From contig NZ_FMAE01000012.1 of NCBI RefSeq assembly GCF_900094575.1, positions 62,001 through 126,000 on the forward strand: DNA of 64,000 bases, read 5' to 3'. The position numbers were made by a program, and so were the translations under genes. Shown one piece after another: positions 33,040 to 41,794 of the stretch (the first letter of the stretch is position 1; the number at the start of each line of letters is the position of its first letter). Source of the stretch: Bradyrhizobium yuanmingense. GTDB lineage: Bacteria > Pseudomonadota > Alphaproteobacteria > Rhizobiales > Xanthobacteraceae. The notes under the pieces were generated by a model. The model worked only from the letters and a program-made list of their open reading frames with translations, did no database searches and was not told the DNA's origin.

Positions 33040-33588
33040 ATGAACCGCGTCCTTCTGCTTGCAGCCTCCCTCCTCCTCACGGGCAGCACAGCCGGCGCGC
33101 AGTCCAGTCAACCCTATGCCGGCCTTGAGAAGCGCCCCATCAAGGCGCTGTCACAGCAACAGATCGACGATCTCCGCGCCGGACGCGGTATGGGCCTGGC
33201 TCTCGCTGCGGAGCTCAATGGATATCCCGGTCCCAGCCACGTCCTCGAGCTCAGTGATCGTCTCGGCCTGACCGCCGATCAGCGCGCCGAGGTTCAACGG
33301 CTGTTCGATGCCATGAAACAGGAAGCCGTTCCGCTGGGTAACAAGCTCGTCGAGCAAGAGAGAGCGCTGGAAGACCTCTTCTCTTCCCGCAGGGTCACAT
33401 CGGAAGCGCTCAAGACCAGCATTGGCGCCATTGCCGAAACTCAGGGGCAGCTCCGCGAGAGCCACCTCAAATACCACCTCTCAACCGCTGCCGTGCTCGA
33501 TCAGAGCCAGATGCAGCGATATGCAGAGTTACGGGGCTATCAGCGTCCCGACGGCTCCGCAGGGCACAAGCACAAGCACCATCACTAG
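33040..33588 (+). CDS. Spy/CpxP-like periplasmic protein with His-rich tail
   Basis: A 182-aa exported protein: signal peptide MNRVLLLAASLLLTGSTAGA, an all-helical core with an LTADQRAEVQRLFDAMKQEA motif of the LTXXQ (Spy/CpxP/ZraP) family, and a C-terminus ending GHKHKHHH. Family members act as ATP-independent periplasmic chaperones or metal sensors; the histidine tail here could bind Zn, Ni or Cu. The open frame reaches further upstream, but the signal peptide fixes the start at ATG 33040. No two-component system is adjacent. Confidence 0.82.
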   Translation: MNRVLLLAASLLLTGSTAGAQSSQPYAGLEKRPIKALSQQQIDDLRAGRGMGLALAAELNGYPGPSHVLELSDRLGLTADQRAEVQRLFDAMKQEAVPLGNKLVEQERALEDLFSSRRVTSEALKTSIGAIAETQGQLRESHLKYHLSTAAVLDQSQMQRYAELRGYQRPDGSAGHKHKHHH

Positions 33589-33681
33589 ACAATGCCGACC
33601 GAGATCAGACGATCGCGCTAGGGCGGATCGAGATGAGGCAACGGCCGACCAAGCTTCGCTGATCCGCCCCGCGCATTTGCC

Positions 33682-34611
33682 TCAGTTCAGTGCCGAATAC
33701 ACGATGAGGCCGAGGATCAGCGCCGCCAGCGCGTATTTCAGCGTGTAGTAGACGTTGCGGTTCCACTCCTTCACCTTGCGGCTGGCGAGGTGGATCTCGT
33801 AGAGCTTGCCGAACACCTTGTTGAGCACGCCGACGTGCTCACCGTCGACATTCTGGGTCGCCGACGCCTTGACGATGTGATGGCTGACCCAGCGGTTGAT
33901 CGCGGTCATGAAGCCGTACTTCATCGGGCGCTCGACATCGCAGAACAGGATGATGCGGTTGACGTCGGTCGCATTCTCGGCGCTGTGGATGAAGGTCTCG
34001 TCGAACATGAAGGCCTCGCCATCACGCCAGACGCATTCGACGCCATCGACGAGGATCCGGCACTTGTTCGAGTTCGGCGTGACCAGGCCGAGGTGATAGC
34101 GCAGAGAGCCGGCGAAGGGATCACGGTGAGCGCCGAGCTTGCCGCCGGGCGGCAGCATCGCGAACATCGCGCCATGCACGCTCGGTATCGATTTGAGTAG
34201 CTCCACCGTCGTCGGGCACAGCGTGTTCGCCGACGGCAGGAAGTCGTCGTACCATTTCAGGTAGAACCGCTTCCAGCCGCTCTTGAAGAACGAGTAGAAG
34301 CCCCAATCGTTGTTCTTCGCCGCCGCGCGGATAAAACCTTCATCGAACAGGCGCACGGCTTCGTCGCGGATGGTCTCCCAGTTCTCGCGGAGGGGCTTCA
34401 GCTCCGGAAACTGATCGACCGAGATCACCGGCTTGTTCGGCACCGCCGAGCCCGCATACATCAGCACATTGTAAGGTGCGAGATAGGTCGAGTGATCGCC
34501 GAGCTGGCGCGCGAAGCGCAGCCGCTGCTTGCCGCGGAAGTGGACGTAAATCGTCGAAGCCGCAAGCACGTACAAAATGACGAGCTGCGGCGCAAAAAGC
34601 TGTTTCAACAT
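33682..34611 (-). CDS. Aspartyl/asparaginyl beta-hydroxylase family (LpxO-like) lipid hydroxylase
   Basis: A 309-aa Fe(II)/2-oxoglutarate dioxygenase. The iron ligands are H162 and D164 in GAHRDPFAGS and H209 in TFIHSAENATD, with R219 as the expected 2-oxoglutarate ligand. It has a membrane helix at each end (residues 8-24 and about 288-307), as in LpxO, which hydroxylates lipid A acyl chains. In this lineage a role in lipid A or very-long-chain acyl modification is plausible. The start at ATG 34611 gives the N-terminal helix; the open frame upstream is not homologous. Confidence 0.86.
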   Translation of the reverse strand: MLKQLFAPQLVILYVLAASTIYVHFRGKQRLRFARQLGDHSTYLAPYNVLMYAGSAVPNKPVISVDQFPELKPLRENWETIRDEAVRLFDEGFIRAAAKNNDWGFYSFFKSGWKRFYLKWYDDFLPSANTLCPTTVELLKSIPSVHGAMFAMLPPGGKLGAHRDPFAGSLRYHLGLVTPNSNKCRILVDGVECVWRDGEAFMFDETFIHSAENATDVNRIILFCDVERPMKYGFMTAINRWVSHHIVKASATQNVDGEHVGVLNKVFGKLYEIHLASRKVKEWNRNVYYTLKYALAALILGLIVYSALN

Positions 34612-34754
34612 TTCCCCAACCCCCCAAGTGACCCAGCCGGGGTGTCGTGTAGCTCGACCCGGCCGGAGCGGCAAGATATTCGCCGGTGGGTTGCAATCAC
34701 GCCGGGGAGAGCAAGGGTTGAAACTGGGGTCAAAACCGGCCGAAACGAGCCGAA

Positions 34755-34910
34755 TCAGGCCCGCGACAGCGCCTGCAGGCCCTTGAAGGTCAGGCGTTTG
34801 GGGTCGGTGACGCCGGCGAGGTAGAGGCGGCGGATGAAGGCGATGACGGCATCGCGGTCGCAATCGGTCAGCGCGACGACGGCGTCGACCGCTATTCTCT
34901 GGGCTTCCAT
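34755..34910 (-). CDS. Small hypothetical protein (51 aa)
   Basis: ATG 34910 to TGA 34755-34757 encodes 51 aa beginning MEAQRIAVDAVVALTDCDRD, then a helical AVIAFIRRLYLAGVTDPKR and a C-terminal TFKGLQALSRA. It has an amphipathic helix pattern and normal codon usage for this genome, so it looks like a real small gene. It lies between the LpxO-like and LysR genes, all on the minus strand. I do not recognise a family. Confidence 0.55.
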   Translation of the reverse strand: MEAQRIAVDAVVALTDCDRDAVIAFIRRLYLAGVTDPKRLTFKGLQALSRA

Positions 34911-35056
34911 TGGGTTCACCTCGGCCTTGCGCGTAACCCCGGCCGAGACAGGCTAGGACTCATCCGTTAAATCGGCGTTAACCGTTCAGGAACCATCGCC
35001 GATTCAGCCGCCCCGCCGTATACGCGAAAACGCGCATTGCGCGGGCATGAAGCGGC

Positions 35057-35980
35057 TCAACGCGCCTTGGTGCTCTGCTTCAGCAGCGCAAACTGCTTCT
35101 TCAGCCGGGGCACGGCGAAGTCGGTGAAGGCGCGCACCTTGGGCACCGAAAGCCGGCCCTGCGGGCAGATCAGATGCGCTGGCATCTCCGGATCCTCGTC
35201 GTCCGCCAGCACGATCTCGAGCTCGCGGCGCGAGACCTGCTCGGCCACTTGGTACGAATACATCCGCGCCACGCCGCGCCCGGCCACAGTGGAGGCCACT
35301 GCCGCATAGGTGCTGTTGACGACGAGCCGCGGGGTGAACTGCACGGTGCGCGGCGCCGATGAGCCCGGCTGCGGCGCAAAGGTCCAGGAATTGGGCAGAT
35401 GCGCCATCGCGACGATCTGGTGTTTGGCGAGATCGCCCGGCTCGGTGATGCGCGGATGTTGTTTCAGGTAGCGGGGAGCTGCCACCACGACGCGGCTGAT
35501 CCCGCCGACCCGCATCGCCAACATCGCCGAATCCGCCAGCGGACCGATGCGAAGCGCGATATCGACGCCTTCCTCGATCAGATTGACCGCACGGTCGAAC
35601 AGCAGGAGTTTTGCCGATACGGTCGGATAGGCGTCGAGAAACGCGTCGAGGATCGGCCGCAGTACCATCTCGCCGGAGACCACCGGAGCGGTGATCGTGA
35701 GCAGACCACGCGGAGCCGTGCGCGGTCCGGCCGCGATGTCCTCGGCCTCCTCCAGATCGGTGAGCACGCGGCGGCAGATCGCGACATAACGCTCGCCTTC
35801 CTCGCTCAGCTTGATCGAGCGTGTCGTCCGGTGCAGCAGCTCGGCGCCGACCCGCTGCTCCAGAAAGGCGATGGCGCGGCTCACCGCAGCCGGCGATCGG
35901 CCGAGCTTGCGTCCTGCGGCAGCCAAGCTGCCCTCGTCCACCGCAAGGACAAACACCTTCATCGCGTCCAGACGATCCAT
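35057..35980 (-). CDS. LysR-family transcriptional regulator
   Basis: A 307-aa regulator with an N-terminal winged helix-turn-helix (MDRLDAMKVFVLAVDEGSLA then AAGRKLGRSPAAVSRAIAFL) and a C-terminal periplasmic-binding-like effector domain. It belongs to the large CrgA/AaeR-like group. It is divergent from the SDR gene at 36193, so 35981-36192 probably holds its binding site and both promoters. The effector is unknown. Confidence 0.92.
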   Translation of the reverse strand: MDRLDAMKVFVLAVDEGSLAAAGRKLGRSPAAVSRAIAFLEQRVGAELLHRTTRSIKLSEEGERYVAICRRVLTDLEEAEDIAAGPRTAPRGLLTITAPVVSGEMVLRPILDAFLDAYPTVSAKLLLFDRAVNLIEEGVDIALRIGPLADSAMLAMRVGGISRVVVAAPRYLKQHPRITEPGDLAKHQIVAMAHLPNSWTFAPQPGSSAPRTVQFTPRLVVNSTYAAVASTVAGRGVARMYSYQVAEQVSRRELEIVLADDEDPEMPAHLICPQGRLSVPKVRAFTDFAVPRLKKQFALLKQSTKAR

Positions 35981-36192
35981 GCGCTCGCCGCAGCCCCCTG
36001 AGATTTCGGCTGAAAGCTAGGCGTTTGCGCCGGCTGCGACAACCTCCGCAAGGATCGATCCGGCATTCGTTCGCGTCGCGAAAGAGTGTCTGCCGGGCAG
36101 CGGATATTCGCAAGCAAGCCGCCGCAGCGTACCTCAACGCCCAAGCCAGCCGCCGCTGGCGCAGGTTTTCAAGCCAACAACAGGAGCCCGTC

Positions 36193-36903
36193 ATGGGTAT
36201 CGAGCAGAAGGTCGCCATCATCACCGGTGCATCGCAGGGTATCGGCGCCGCCCTGGTCCAGGGTTTTCGCGATCGCAACTATCGCGTCGTCGCAACGGCG
36301 CGCTCCATCAAGCCGTCGGGTGACGACGACGTCCTCGCCGTTGCAGGCGACATCGCCGAGCGGTCCACCGCAGAGCGCGTGGTGTCGCAAGCGATCGCCC
36401 GCTTCGGCCGAGTCGACACGCTGGTCAACAACGCGGGCATCTTCGTCGCAAAACCGTTTACCCAGTACACGGCCGAGGACTATGCCGCAGTTATGGGCAC
36501 CAATGTCGCGGGCTTCTTCAACATCACGCAGCTTGCCATCGCCGAAATGGAGAAGCAGGGGTCTGGCCACGTCGTCCAAATCACGACGACGCTGGTCGAT
36601 CAGGCCAATTCGAATGTGCCCTCGGTGCTGGCCTCGCTGAGCAAGGGCGGGCTGAACGCCGCGACCAAGTCGCTTGCGATCGAATACGCCAGGCGCGGCA
36701 TCCGCGTGAATGCGGTGTCGCCCGGCATCATCAAGTCGCCGATGCACCCGGTCGCGACGCATGCCCAGCTCGACGCATTGCACCCGGTCGGCCATATGGG
36801 GGAGATGTCTGACATCGTCGATGCCGTGCTCTATCTCGAGGGCGCCTCCTTTGTCACCGGCGAAATTCTGCATGTCGACGGCGGCCAGAGCGCCGGCCAC
36901 TGA
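36193..36903 (+). CDS. SDR-family oxidoreductase lacking the catalytic tyrosine
   Basis: A 236-aa classical SDR with cofactor motif IITGASQGIGAALVQGF, the NNAG motif (LVNNAGIFVAKPF) and RGIRVNAVSPGIIKSPMHPV. The active-site region reads VLASLSKGGLNAATKSLA: K151 is present but the Tyr expected four residues earlier is A147, and the usual Ser is replaced by Thr. It may use different chemistry or be non-catalytic. CAGGAG precedes ATG 36193. It is 15 nt upstream of a tautomerase gene and divergent from a LysR regulator, which probably controls both. Confidence 0.88.
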   Translation: MGIEQKVAIITGASQGIGAALVQGFRDRNYRVVATARSIKPSGDDDVLAVAGDIAERSTAERVVSQAIARFGRVDTLVNNAGIFVAKPFTQYTAEDYAAVMGTNVAGFFNITQLAIAEMEKQGSGHVVQITTTLVDQANSNVPSVLASLSKGGLNAATKSLAIEYARRGIRVNAVSPGIIKSPMHPVATHAQLDALHPVGHMGEMSDIVDAVLYLEGASFVTGEILHVDGGQSAGH

Positions 36904-36918
36904 GCGAGGAGAACGACA

Positions 36919-37155
36919 ATGCCCATCGTCACCATTCAAGTGACCCGCGAGGGAACGGCGCCGGTTGCGGCGTCGCTCACGGCGGAGGAGAAGGCCGCAC
37001 TGATCAAGGGCTCGAGCGAGCTGCTGCGCGACGTGCTCGGCAAGCCGCTCGAGTCCACCTTCGTCGTGATCGAGGAGGTCGACACCGACAATTGGGGCTG
37101 GGGCGGCGTGCCCGTGCAGGAATTCCGCCGCCACCGCGCCGCCCAGGCAGGATGA
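36919..37155 (+). CDS. 4-oxalocrotonate tautomerase family protein
   Basis: A 78-aa tautomerase with N-terminal proline after Met (MPIVTIQVTREG), which acts as general base once Met is removed, and FVVIEEVDTDNWGWGGVPV near the C-terminus, the usual DmpI/4-OT pattern. AGGAGA lies upstream. It follows the SDR by 15 nt, forming a two-gene operon that could process a keto/enol intermediate. The substrate is unknown. Confidence 0.88.
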   Translation: MPIVTIQVTREGTAPVAASLTAEEKAALIKGSSELLRDVLGKPLESTFVVIEEVDTDNWGWGGVPVQEFRRHRAAQAG

Positions 37156-37276
37156 TCTGCACGCCGTCGCGCGCAAGAGGATGACATGACCTCGGCACGA
37201 TCGTCGGCCCGCTCGTCGCCGACCATCTCGGCGACCGCTCGGGTTTTGGTCCCGCCCTTCGCGCAGGCGAGCTGCA

Positions 37277-37900
37277 TCACCTGGCACTGGGCTTTGTCAT
37301 GCTTTGAGCAAGCGACCTCAGCAACTCGGTTTGCTTCAGGACCAACTCACATTGCTTTCGCGCATGCGTGCCCGACAGCTCAACCAACTCTGCCAGAGTC
37401 TTTGCACGCCCTAGCTCCCGCGCATACTCCAAGGTCGCGCCCGCATTGACCTTCATCAGTTCGAGCACGACGGTGCGACACTCGGCTGCCGTCCCAATCG
37501 CGTCGATGAGATCGCTTTCCGCGACGACGGTTTCATTGGCCTCTGATGTCACACTGGCCAGCCGTGACTTTGCGAGGTCGTTGGCGTAGTTGAGCGTAGC
37601 GCTCATGCCGTCCAAAGCGCAGGCTTGATATCCCTTAGCCATGGCCACGATGAGATCAGTGCTGCTCGGAGGTTCAGGTCTTGCAACAATGACGCTGGCC
37701 GCTTGTTGTGCCGGAACAGTCATAGGAGCAGGGGCTCCTTGCGCGACCTGCGGCGCATCTTGCGGGAAGACGGCGAATGAGCCCGGCGGCATGGCCAAGC
37801 CCTCGTCGACCGCACGGCTCACTTCCGCCGCCAGTTCCAGCAGCGAGCGACGCCAGGTGCGTGCAACGTCAGCAGGCAGCTTTGAGCGCGCCTTTCCCAT
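37277..37900 (-). CDS. Phasin-family protein
   Basis: A 207-aa protein whose C-terminal ~120 residues form the amphipathic phasin helix bundle, ending with ATLEYARELGRAKTLAELVE then SGTHARKQCELVLKQTELLR. Phasins coat polyhydroxyalkanoate granules. The N-terminal ~80 residues are proline/alanine rich. GAGGAG lies 10 nt upstream of ATG 37900 (ATG 37906 also possible). The start lies inside the end of the upstream parA-like gene (about 32-nt overlap), so the two are coupled. Confidence 0.82.
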   Translation of the reverse strand: MGKARSKLPADVARTWRRSLLELAAEVSRAVDEGLAMPPGSFAVFPQDAPQVAQGAPAPMTVPAQQAASVIVARPEPPSSTDLIVAMAKGYQACALDGMSATLNYANDLAKSRLASVTSEANETVVAESDLIDAIGTAAECRTVVLELMKVNAGATLEYARELGRAKTLAELVELSGTHARKQCELVLKQTELLRSLAQSMTKPSAR

Positions 37901-38531
37901 AATCATCCGACTCCTCGGCCAAGTGCGCCGCGATCCAACCAACAAACTTACAATTTCGTCCGAAGCTTTTGCCCGCCGGTGCGAACTCCGTCACGCCCAA
38001 CCCTGCTCCGAGTGCATCCTGGTGATCGTTACGCTGCGCAATAAACAGGAGTGCAAGCACGCCGAGCGAGCTTAGCGATGTGGCAGCTTCGCTCAGCCGG
38101 CACCCTCGCGTCGGTGTCTGATTGAGGATAAAGGCAAATCGGCGGTTGAGCCTGCGAATGGCGATCAGTGTAGGAATTGCGGCTTCGATATCGGCCGGGC
38201 TCGGGCGCGCCGGGATGAGACAGAGATCGGCGCAGGCGATGACGCGCATTGCCAAGCCGTTGGTCGTGGCAGCTGTGTCGATGATGGCAAGCGAGACGCC
38301 TTCGGCCTTCAGCCGCGCGATCAACGGTTCGATCTCGGCTGGATCGGCAACGCGCTCGACGCGGGGATAGGGATGATCGCGGCGCTCTTTCCATTTCGAG
38401 ATCGTACCTTGCGCGTCCGCCTCAATGAGAGCGACGCGCTCAGCTTGCTGCATTGCTGCCACCGCCAGTCCAACGGACAGCGTACTCTTGCCGCTTCCGC
38501 CTTTTTGCGTGACCAGGGCAAGGACGTGCAT
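37869..38531 (-). CDS. Orphan ParA/MinD-type ATPase
   Basis: A 220-aa deviant-Walker ATPase with VTQKGGSGKSTLSVGLAVAA at residues 7-26 and switch regions VALIEADAQGTISKW and LAIIDTAATTN. No parB or centromere-like iteron array is adjacent, so this is not the chromosome partition operon. It overlaps a phasin gene downstream, pointing to positioning of polyhydroxyalkanoate granules, by analogy with ParA-type systems for carboxysomes. That role is inference. Confidence 0.88.
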   Translation of the reverse strand: MHVLALVTQKGGSGKSTLSVGLAVAAMQQAERVALIEADAQGTISKWKERRDHPYPRVERVADPAEIEPLIARLKAEGVSLAIIDTAATTNGLAMRVIACADLCLIPARPSPADIEAAIPTLIAIRRLNRRFAFILNQTPTRGCRLSEAATSLSSLGVLALLFIAQRNDHQDALGAGLGVTEFAPAGKSFGRNCKFVGWIAAHLAEESDDYGKGALKAAC

Positions 38532-38672
38532 GTCCCGCGCTCCCCTTCGACGGCAACGACGCGGAACTTAGACGTTGTCGGAAATAAACTTCTTGCAGCG
38601 CAAAAATACTACCGCAAGTCGCGATTCGTCTCAAGCGAACGCGAGGCTATCCCGGCATCCTACGTAGCAAGA

Positions 38673-40133
38673 TCAGGAATACTGCATCACGCCATCGTCG
38701 ATCCGACCGAAGCGCAACGAGACGATGTCGAGCGCGTAGTTCTGGTGGAGCCGCCAGGGCCGCTTCGAGCCCTGCTTCGGCATCCTGGCAATCGAGCGCT
38801 GCACGTAGCCCGAGGTGAAATCGAGCGAAGGCTGCGCGGTGATGGTGGGATCATCGTTGTGCGGCATGCACTGGCGGAAATTGTGCCGGTCCATGTAATT
38901 GATGAGGCGGCAGACATATTCGCAGGTGAGGTCGCATTTCAGCGTCCAGGACGCGTTGGTGTAGCCGAAGGCCGAGGCCATGTTCGGCACGTCGGCATAC
39001 ATCATGCCCTTGTAGGTCAGCGTGTTGGCGAAATCGACGGAGCGGCCGTCGACGCTGACCTCGAGGCCACCGGCGACCTGGAGCACCAGCCCGGTCGCCG
39101 TCACGATGATGTCGGCCGCCAGCTCGCGGCCGTCCTTCAGGCGGATGCCGTCATGCGTGAAGGTGTCGATCTCGCTGGTGACGACGCTGGCGCGCTGCTC
39201 GCGGATCGCATTGAAGAGGTCGCCGTCGGGCACGAGGCACAGCCGCTGGTCCCAGGGATTGTAGCGCGGCGTGAAGTGGGTCGCGACGTCGTAGTCCGGG
39301 CCGAGCGCGATCCTCACGCCCTTGAGGATGAGATCCTTCACCTTCGCCGGCCTGCGCCGGCTGAGCTGGAAGAAGAACATCCCCCACATCACGTTGCGCC
39401 AGCGGATCAGGTGATAGGCGAACTTCGCCGGCAGGTTGCGGCGCAGCTTGTTGGCGACGGGATCCTGCGCCGGCCGCGACACCACATAGGTCGGCGAGCG
39501 CTGCAGCATGGTGACCTGCTCCGCCTGCTTGGCGAGCTCCGGCACCAGCGTTACCGCTGTCGCGCCCGAGCCGATCACGACGACACGCTTGCCCGCGTAG
39601 TCGATGTCCTCGGTCCATTTCTGCGGATGCACGATGCGGCCGGCGAAATCAGCGGCGCCCTTGAACTCCGGCGTATAGCCCGCTTCGTATTTGTAATAGC
39701 CTGAGCACATGAATAGAAAGTTGCAGGTGAAGCGCACCAGCTCGGTCGCGCCCTCGCCCGTGATGCGCTCGGCCTCGACGGTCCAGCGCGCATCCGGCGT
39801 CGACCACGCCGCGCGCTTGACGCGGTGGTGGAAGCGGATGTGCTTGTCGATGCCGTTCTCGCTAGCAGTCTCGCGCACGTAGTTCAGGATCTGCGGCCCG
39901 TCGGCGATCGCCTTCGGATCGGTCCACGGCTTGAACGAATAGCCGAGGGTGAACATGTCGCTGTCAGAGCGGATGCCGGGATAGCGGAAGAGGTCCCAGG
40001 TGCCGCCGATGCAATCGCGTCCCTCGAGGATGACGTAGCTCTTGGCCGGACACTTGGTCTGCAGATGATAGCCGGCGCCGATGCCTGATAGCCCGGCGCC
40101 GACGATCAGCACGTCGAAATGTTCTTGTTGCAT
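38673..40133 (-). CDS. Flavin-containing (Baeyer-Villiger type) monooxygenase
   Basis: A 486-aa class B flavoprotein monooxygenase. The FAD motif is VLIVGAGLSGIGAGYHL (residues 8-24), the NADPH motif is VVVIGSGATAVTLVPEL, and the fingerprint FAGRIVHPQKW at F163-W173 fits FxGxxxHxxxW of BVMO/FMO enzymes. It oxygenates a ketone, sulfide or amine using NADPH and O2; the substrate is unknown. It stands alone, with the ahcY terminator beyond its start. Confidence 0.92.
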   Translation of the reverse strand: MQQEHFDVLIVGAGLSGIGAGYHLQTKCPAKSYVILEGRDCIGGTWDLFRYPGIRSDSDMFTLGYSFKPWTDPKAIADGPQILNYVRETASENGIDKHIRFHHRVKRAAWSTPDARWTVEAERITGEGATELVRFTCNFLFMCSGYYKYEAGYTPEFKGAADFAGRIVHPQKWTEDIDYAGKRVVVIGSGATAVTLVPELAKQAEQVTMLQRSPTYVVSRPAQDPVANKLRRNLPAKFAYHLIRWRNVMWGMFFFQLSRRRPAKVKDLILKGVRIALGPDYDVATHFTPRYNPWDQRLCLVPDGDLFNAIREQRASVVTSEIDTFTHDGIRLKDGRELAADIIVTATGLVLQVAGGLEVSVDGRSVDFANTLTYKGMMYADVPNMASAFGYTNASWTLKCDLTCEYVCRLINYMDRHNFRQCMPHNDDPTITAQPSLDFTSGYVQRSIARMPKQGSKRPWRLHQNYALDIVSLRFGRIDDGVMQYS

Positions 40134-40239
40134 GGTTTCCTCCGCCGGGGCGGATTGTCCGCCTGCCGCTGCTGGCCGTCAATCGGCAATCAACGTGCCG
40201 CAACTGCAAAGCGAGTTGAATTCCATGCCCCGAAACAAC

Positions 40240-40265
40240 AAAGCCCCGGATCGCTCCGGGGCTTT
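40240..40265 (-). terminator. Rho-independent terminator of ahcY
   Basis: AAAGCCCCGGA (40240-40250) pairs with TCCGGGGCTTT (40255-40265) over a 4-nt loop; on the minus strand it is followed by GTTGTTTCGG. It lies 27 nt after the ahcY stop codon. Confidence 0.85.
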
Positions 40266-40292
40266 GCGTCGATGGTTGGTCGAACCGGTGGC

Positions 40293-41714
40293 TCAGTAGC
40301 GGTAGTGGTCCGATTTGTACGGGCCTTCCTGCTTCACGCCGATATAGTCGGCCTGGTCCTTGCGAAGCTCGGTGAGCTTGACGCCGATCTTGGAGAGGTG
40401 CAGGCGGGCGACCTTCTCGTCGAGCGTCTTGGGCAGCACGTAGACCTTCTTCTCGTACTTGCCGTCCTTGTTGTTGGCGAACAGCTCGATCTGCGCCAGC
40501 GTCTGGTTGGTGAAGGACGCCGACATCACGAAGGACGGATGGCCCATCGCATTGCCGAGGTTCACGAGGCGGCCCTCCGACAGCAGGATGATGCGGTGCT
40601 TGTCGGGGAACTCGATCTCGTCGACCTGCGGCTTGATGTTGGTCCACTTCAGATTGCGCAGAGACGCGATCTGAATTTCGTTGTCGAAGTGGCCGATGTT
40701 GCAGACGATGGCGCGATCCTTCATCGCGCGCATGTGTTCGATGGTGATGATGTCCTTGTTGCCGGTGGCGGTGACGAAGATGTCGGCCCGCGGCGCGGCG
40801 TCTTCCATGGTCACAACCTCGTAGCCTTCCATCGCCGCCTGCAGCGCGCAGATCGGATCGACCTCGGAGACCATGACGCGGCAGCCGGCCTGGCGCAGCG
40901 AGGCGGCCGAGCCCTTGCCGACGTCGCCGAAGCCGGCGACCATCGCTACCTTGCCCGACAGCATCACGTCGGTGCCGCGGCGGATGCCGTCGACCAGCGA
41001 TTCACGGCAGCCATAGAGGTTGTCGAACTTCGACTTGGTGACGCTGTCGTTGACGTTGATGGCCGGCCACAGCAGCGTGCCCGCTTTCTGCATGTCATAG
41101 AGACGATGCACGCCGGTGGTGGTCTCTTCGGAGACGCCCTTGATGCTGTTGGCGATCCCCGCGAAGTAGCCCTTCGGCTTTTCCTTGAGCTGCTTCTTCA
41201 GAAGCGCGAAGAACACTTCCTCCTCCTCGGAGCCGGGCTTATCGAGGAAGGCGGTGTCGCCGTTCTCCGCGCGCAGACCGAGATGGACATACATGGTGGC
41301 GTCACCGCCGTCATCGAGGATCATGTTCGGGTGACCGCCGCCGTGCCAGTCGAACAGCTTGGCGGTGTAGTCCCAGTACTCGGTCAGCGTCTCGCCCTTG
41401 ACGGCGAAGACGGGAATGCCGGCGGCGGCGATCGCAGCGGCAGCGTGATCCTGCGTCGAATAGATGTTGCAGGAGACCCAGCGGATGTCGGCGCCGAGCG
41501 CGGCGAGCGTCTCGATCAACACGCCGGTCTGGATCGTCATGTGCAGCGAGCCGGCGATGCGCGCGCCCTTCAGCGGCTGCTTCGGGCCGTACTCCTCGCG
41601 GGTGGCCATCAGGCCGGGCATCTCGGTCTCGGCCAGCGAGAGCTCCTTGCGGCCGAAATCGGCGAGCGAAATGTCCTTGACGATGTAATCGGTGAAGCCG
41701 GGCTTCGCGTTCAT
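40293..41714 (-). CDS. ahcY: Adenosylhomocysteinase (SAH hydrolase)
   Basis: A 473-aa cytoplasmic NAD-dependent enzyme that splits S-adenosylhomocysteine into adenosine and homocysteine. Signatures include GSLHMTIQTGVLIETLAALG, SCNIYSTQDHAAAAIA, GKVAMVAGFGDVGKGSAASL (NAD site) and the C-terminal KSDHYRY. It contains the insert typical of bacterial/plant forms (about residues 140-185). It follows metK with 123 nt between them, and both serve the activated methyl cycle. Confidence 0.97.
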   Translation of the reverse strand: MNAKPGFTDYIVKDISLADFGRKELSLAETEMPGLMATREEYGPKQPLKGARIAGSLHMTIQTGVLIETLAALGADIRWVSCNIYSTQDHAAAAIAAAGIPVFAVKGETLTEYWDYTAKLFDWHGGGHPNMILDDGGDATMYVHLGLRAENGDTAFLDKPGSEEEEVFFALLKKQLKEKPKGYFAGIANSIKGVSEETTTGVHRLYDMQKAGTLLWPAINVNDSVTKSKFDNLYGCRESLVDGIRRGTDVMLSGKVAMVAGFGDVGKGSAASLRQAGCRVMVSEVDPICALQAAMEGYEVVTMEDAAPRADIFVTATGNKDIITIEHMRAMKDRAIVCNIGHFDNEIQIASLRNLKWTNIKPQVDEIEFPDKHRIILLSEGRLVNLGNAMGHPSFVMSASFTNQTLAQIELFANNKDGKYEKKVYVLPKTLDEKVARLHLSKIGVKLTELRKDQADYIGVKQEGPYKSDHYRY

Positions 41715-41794
41715 GGCGAGTGTCCTGTTGTTGAACTCGTCATTCCGGGGCACTTCCAAGAGGCGAACCCGGAATCTCGACGTGATAGATGAGG

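Noticed and set aside
37869..37980. Possible frameshift near the ParA C-terminus
   Set aside because: The unusual stretch still shows the expected hydrophobic C-terminal helix pattern and one uninterrupted frame; length is normal for short ParA proteins.
40119..41792. 557-codon open frame antisense to ahcY
   Set aside because: Shadow of a highly conserved gene; product is repetitive Val/Asp/Arg/His text with no recognisable fold.
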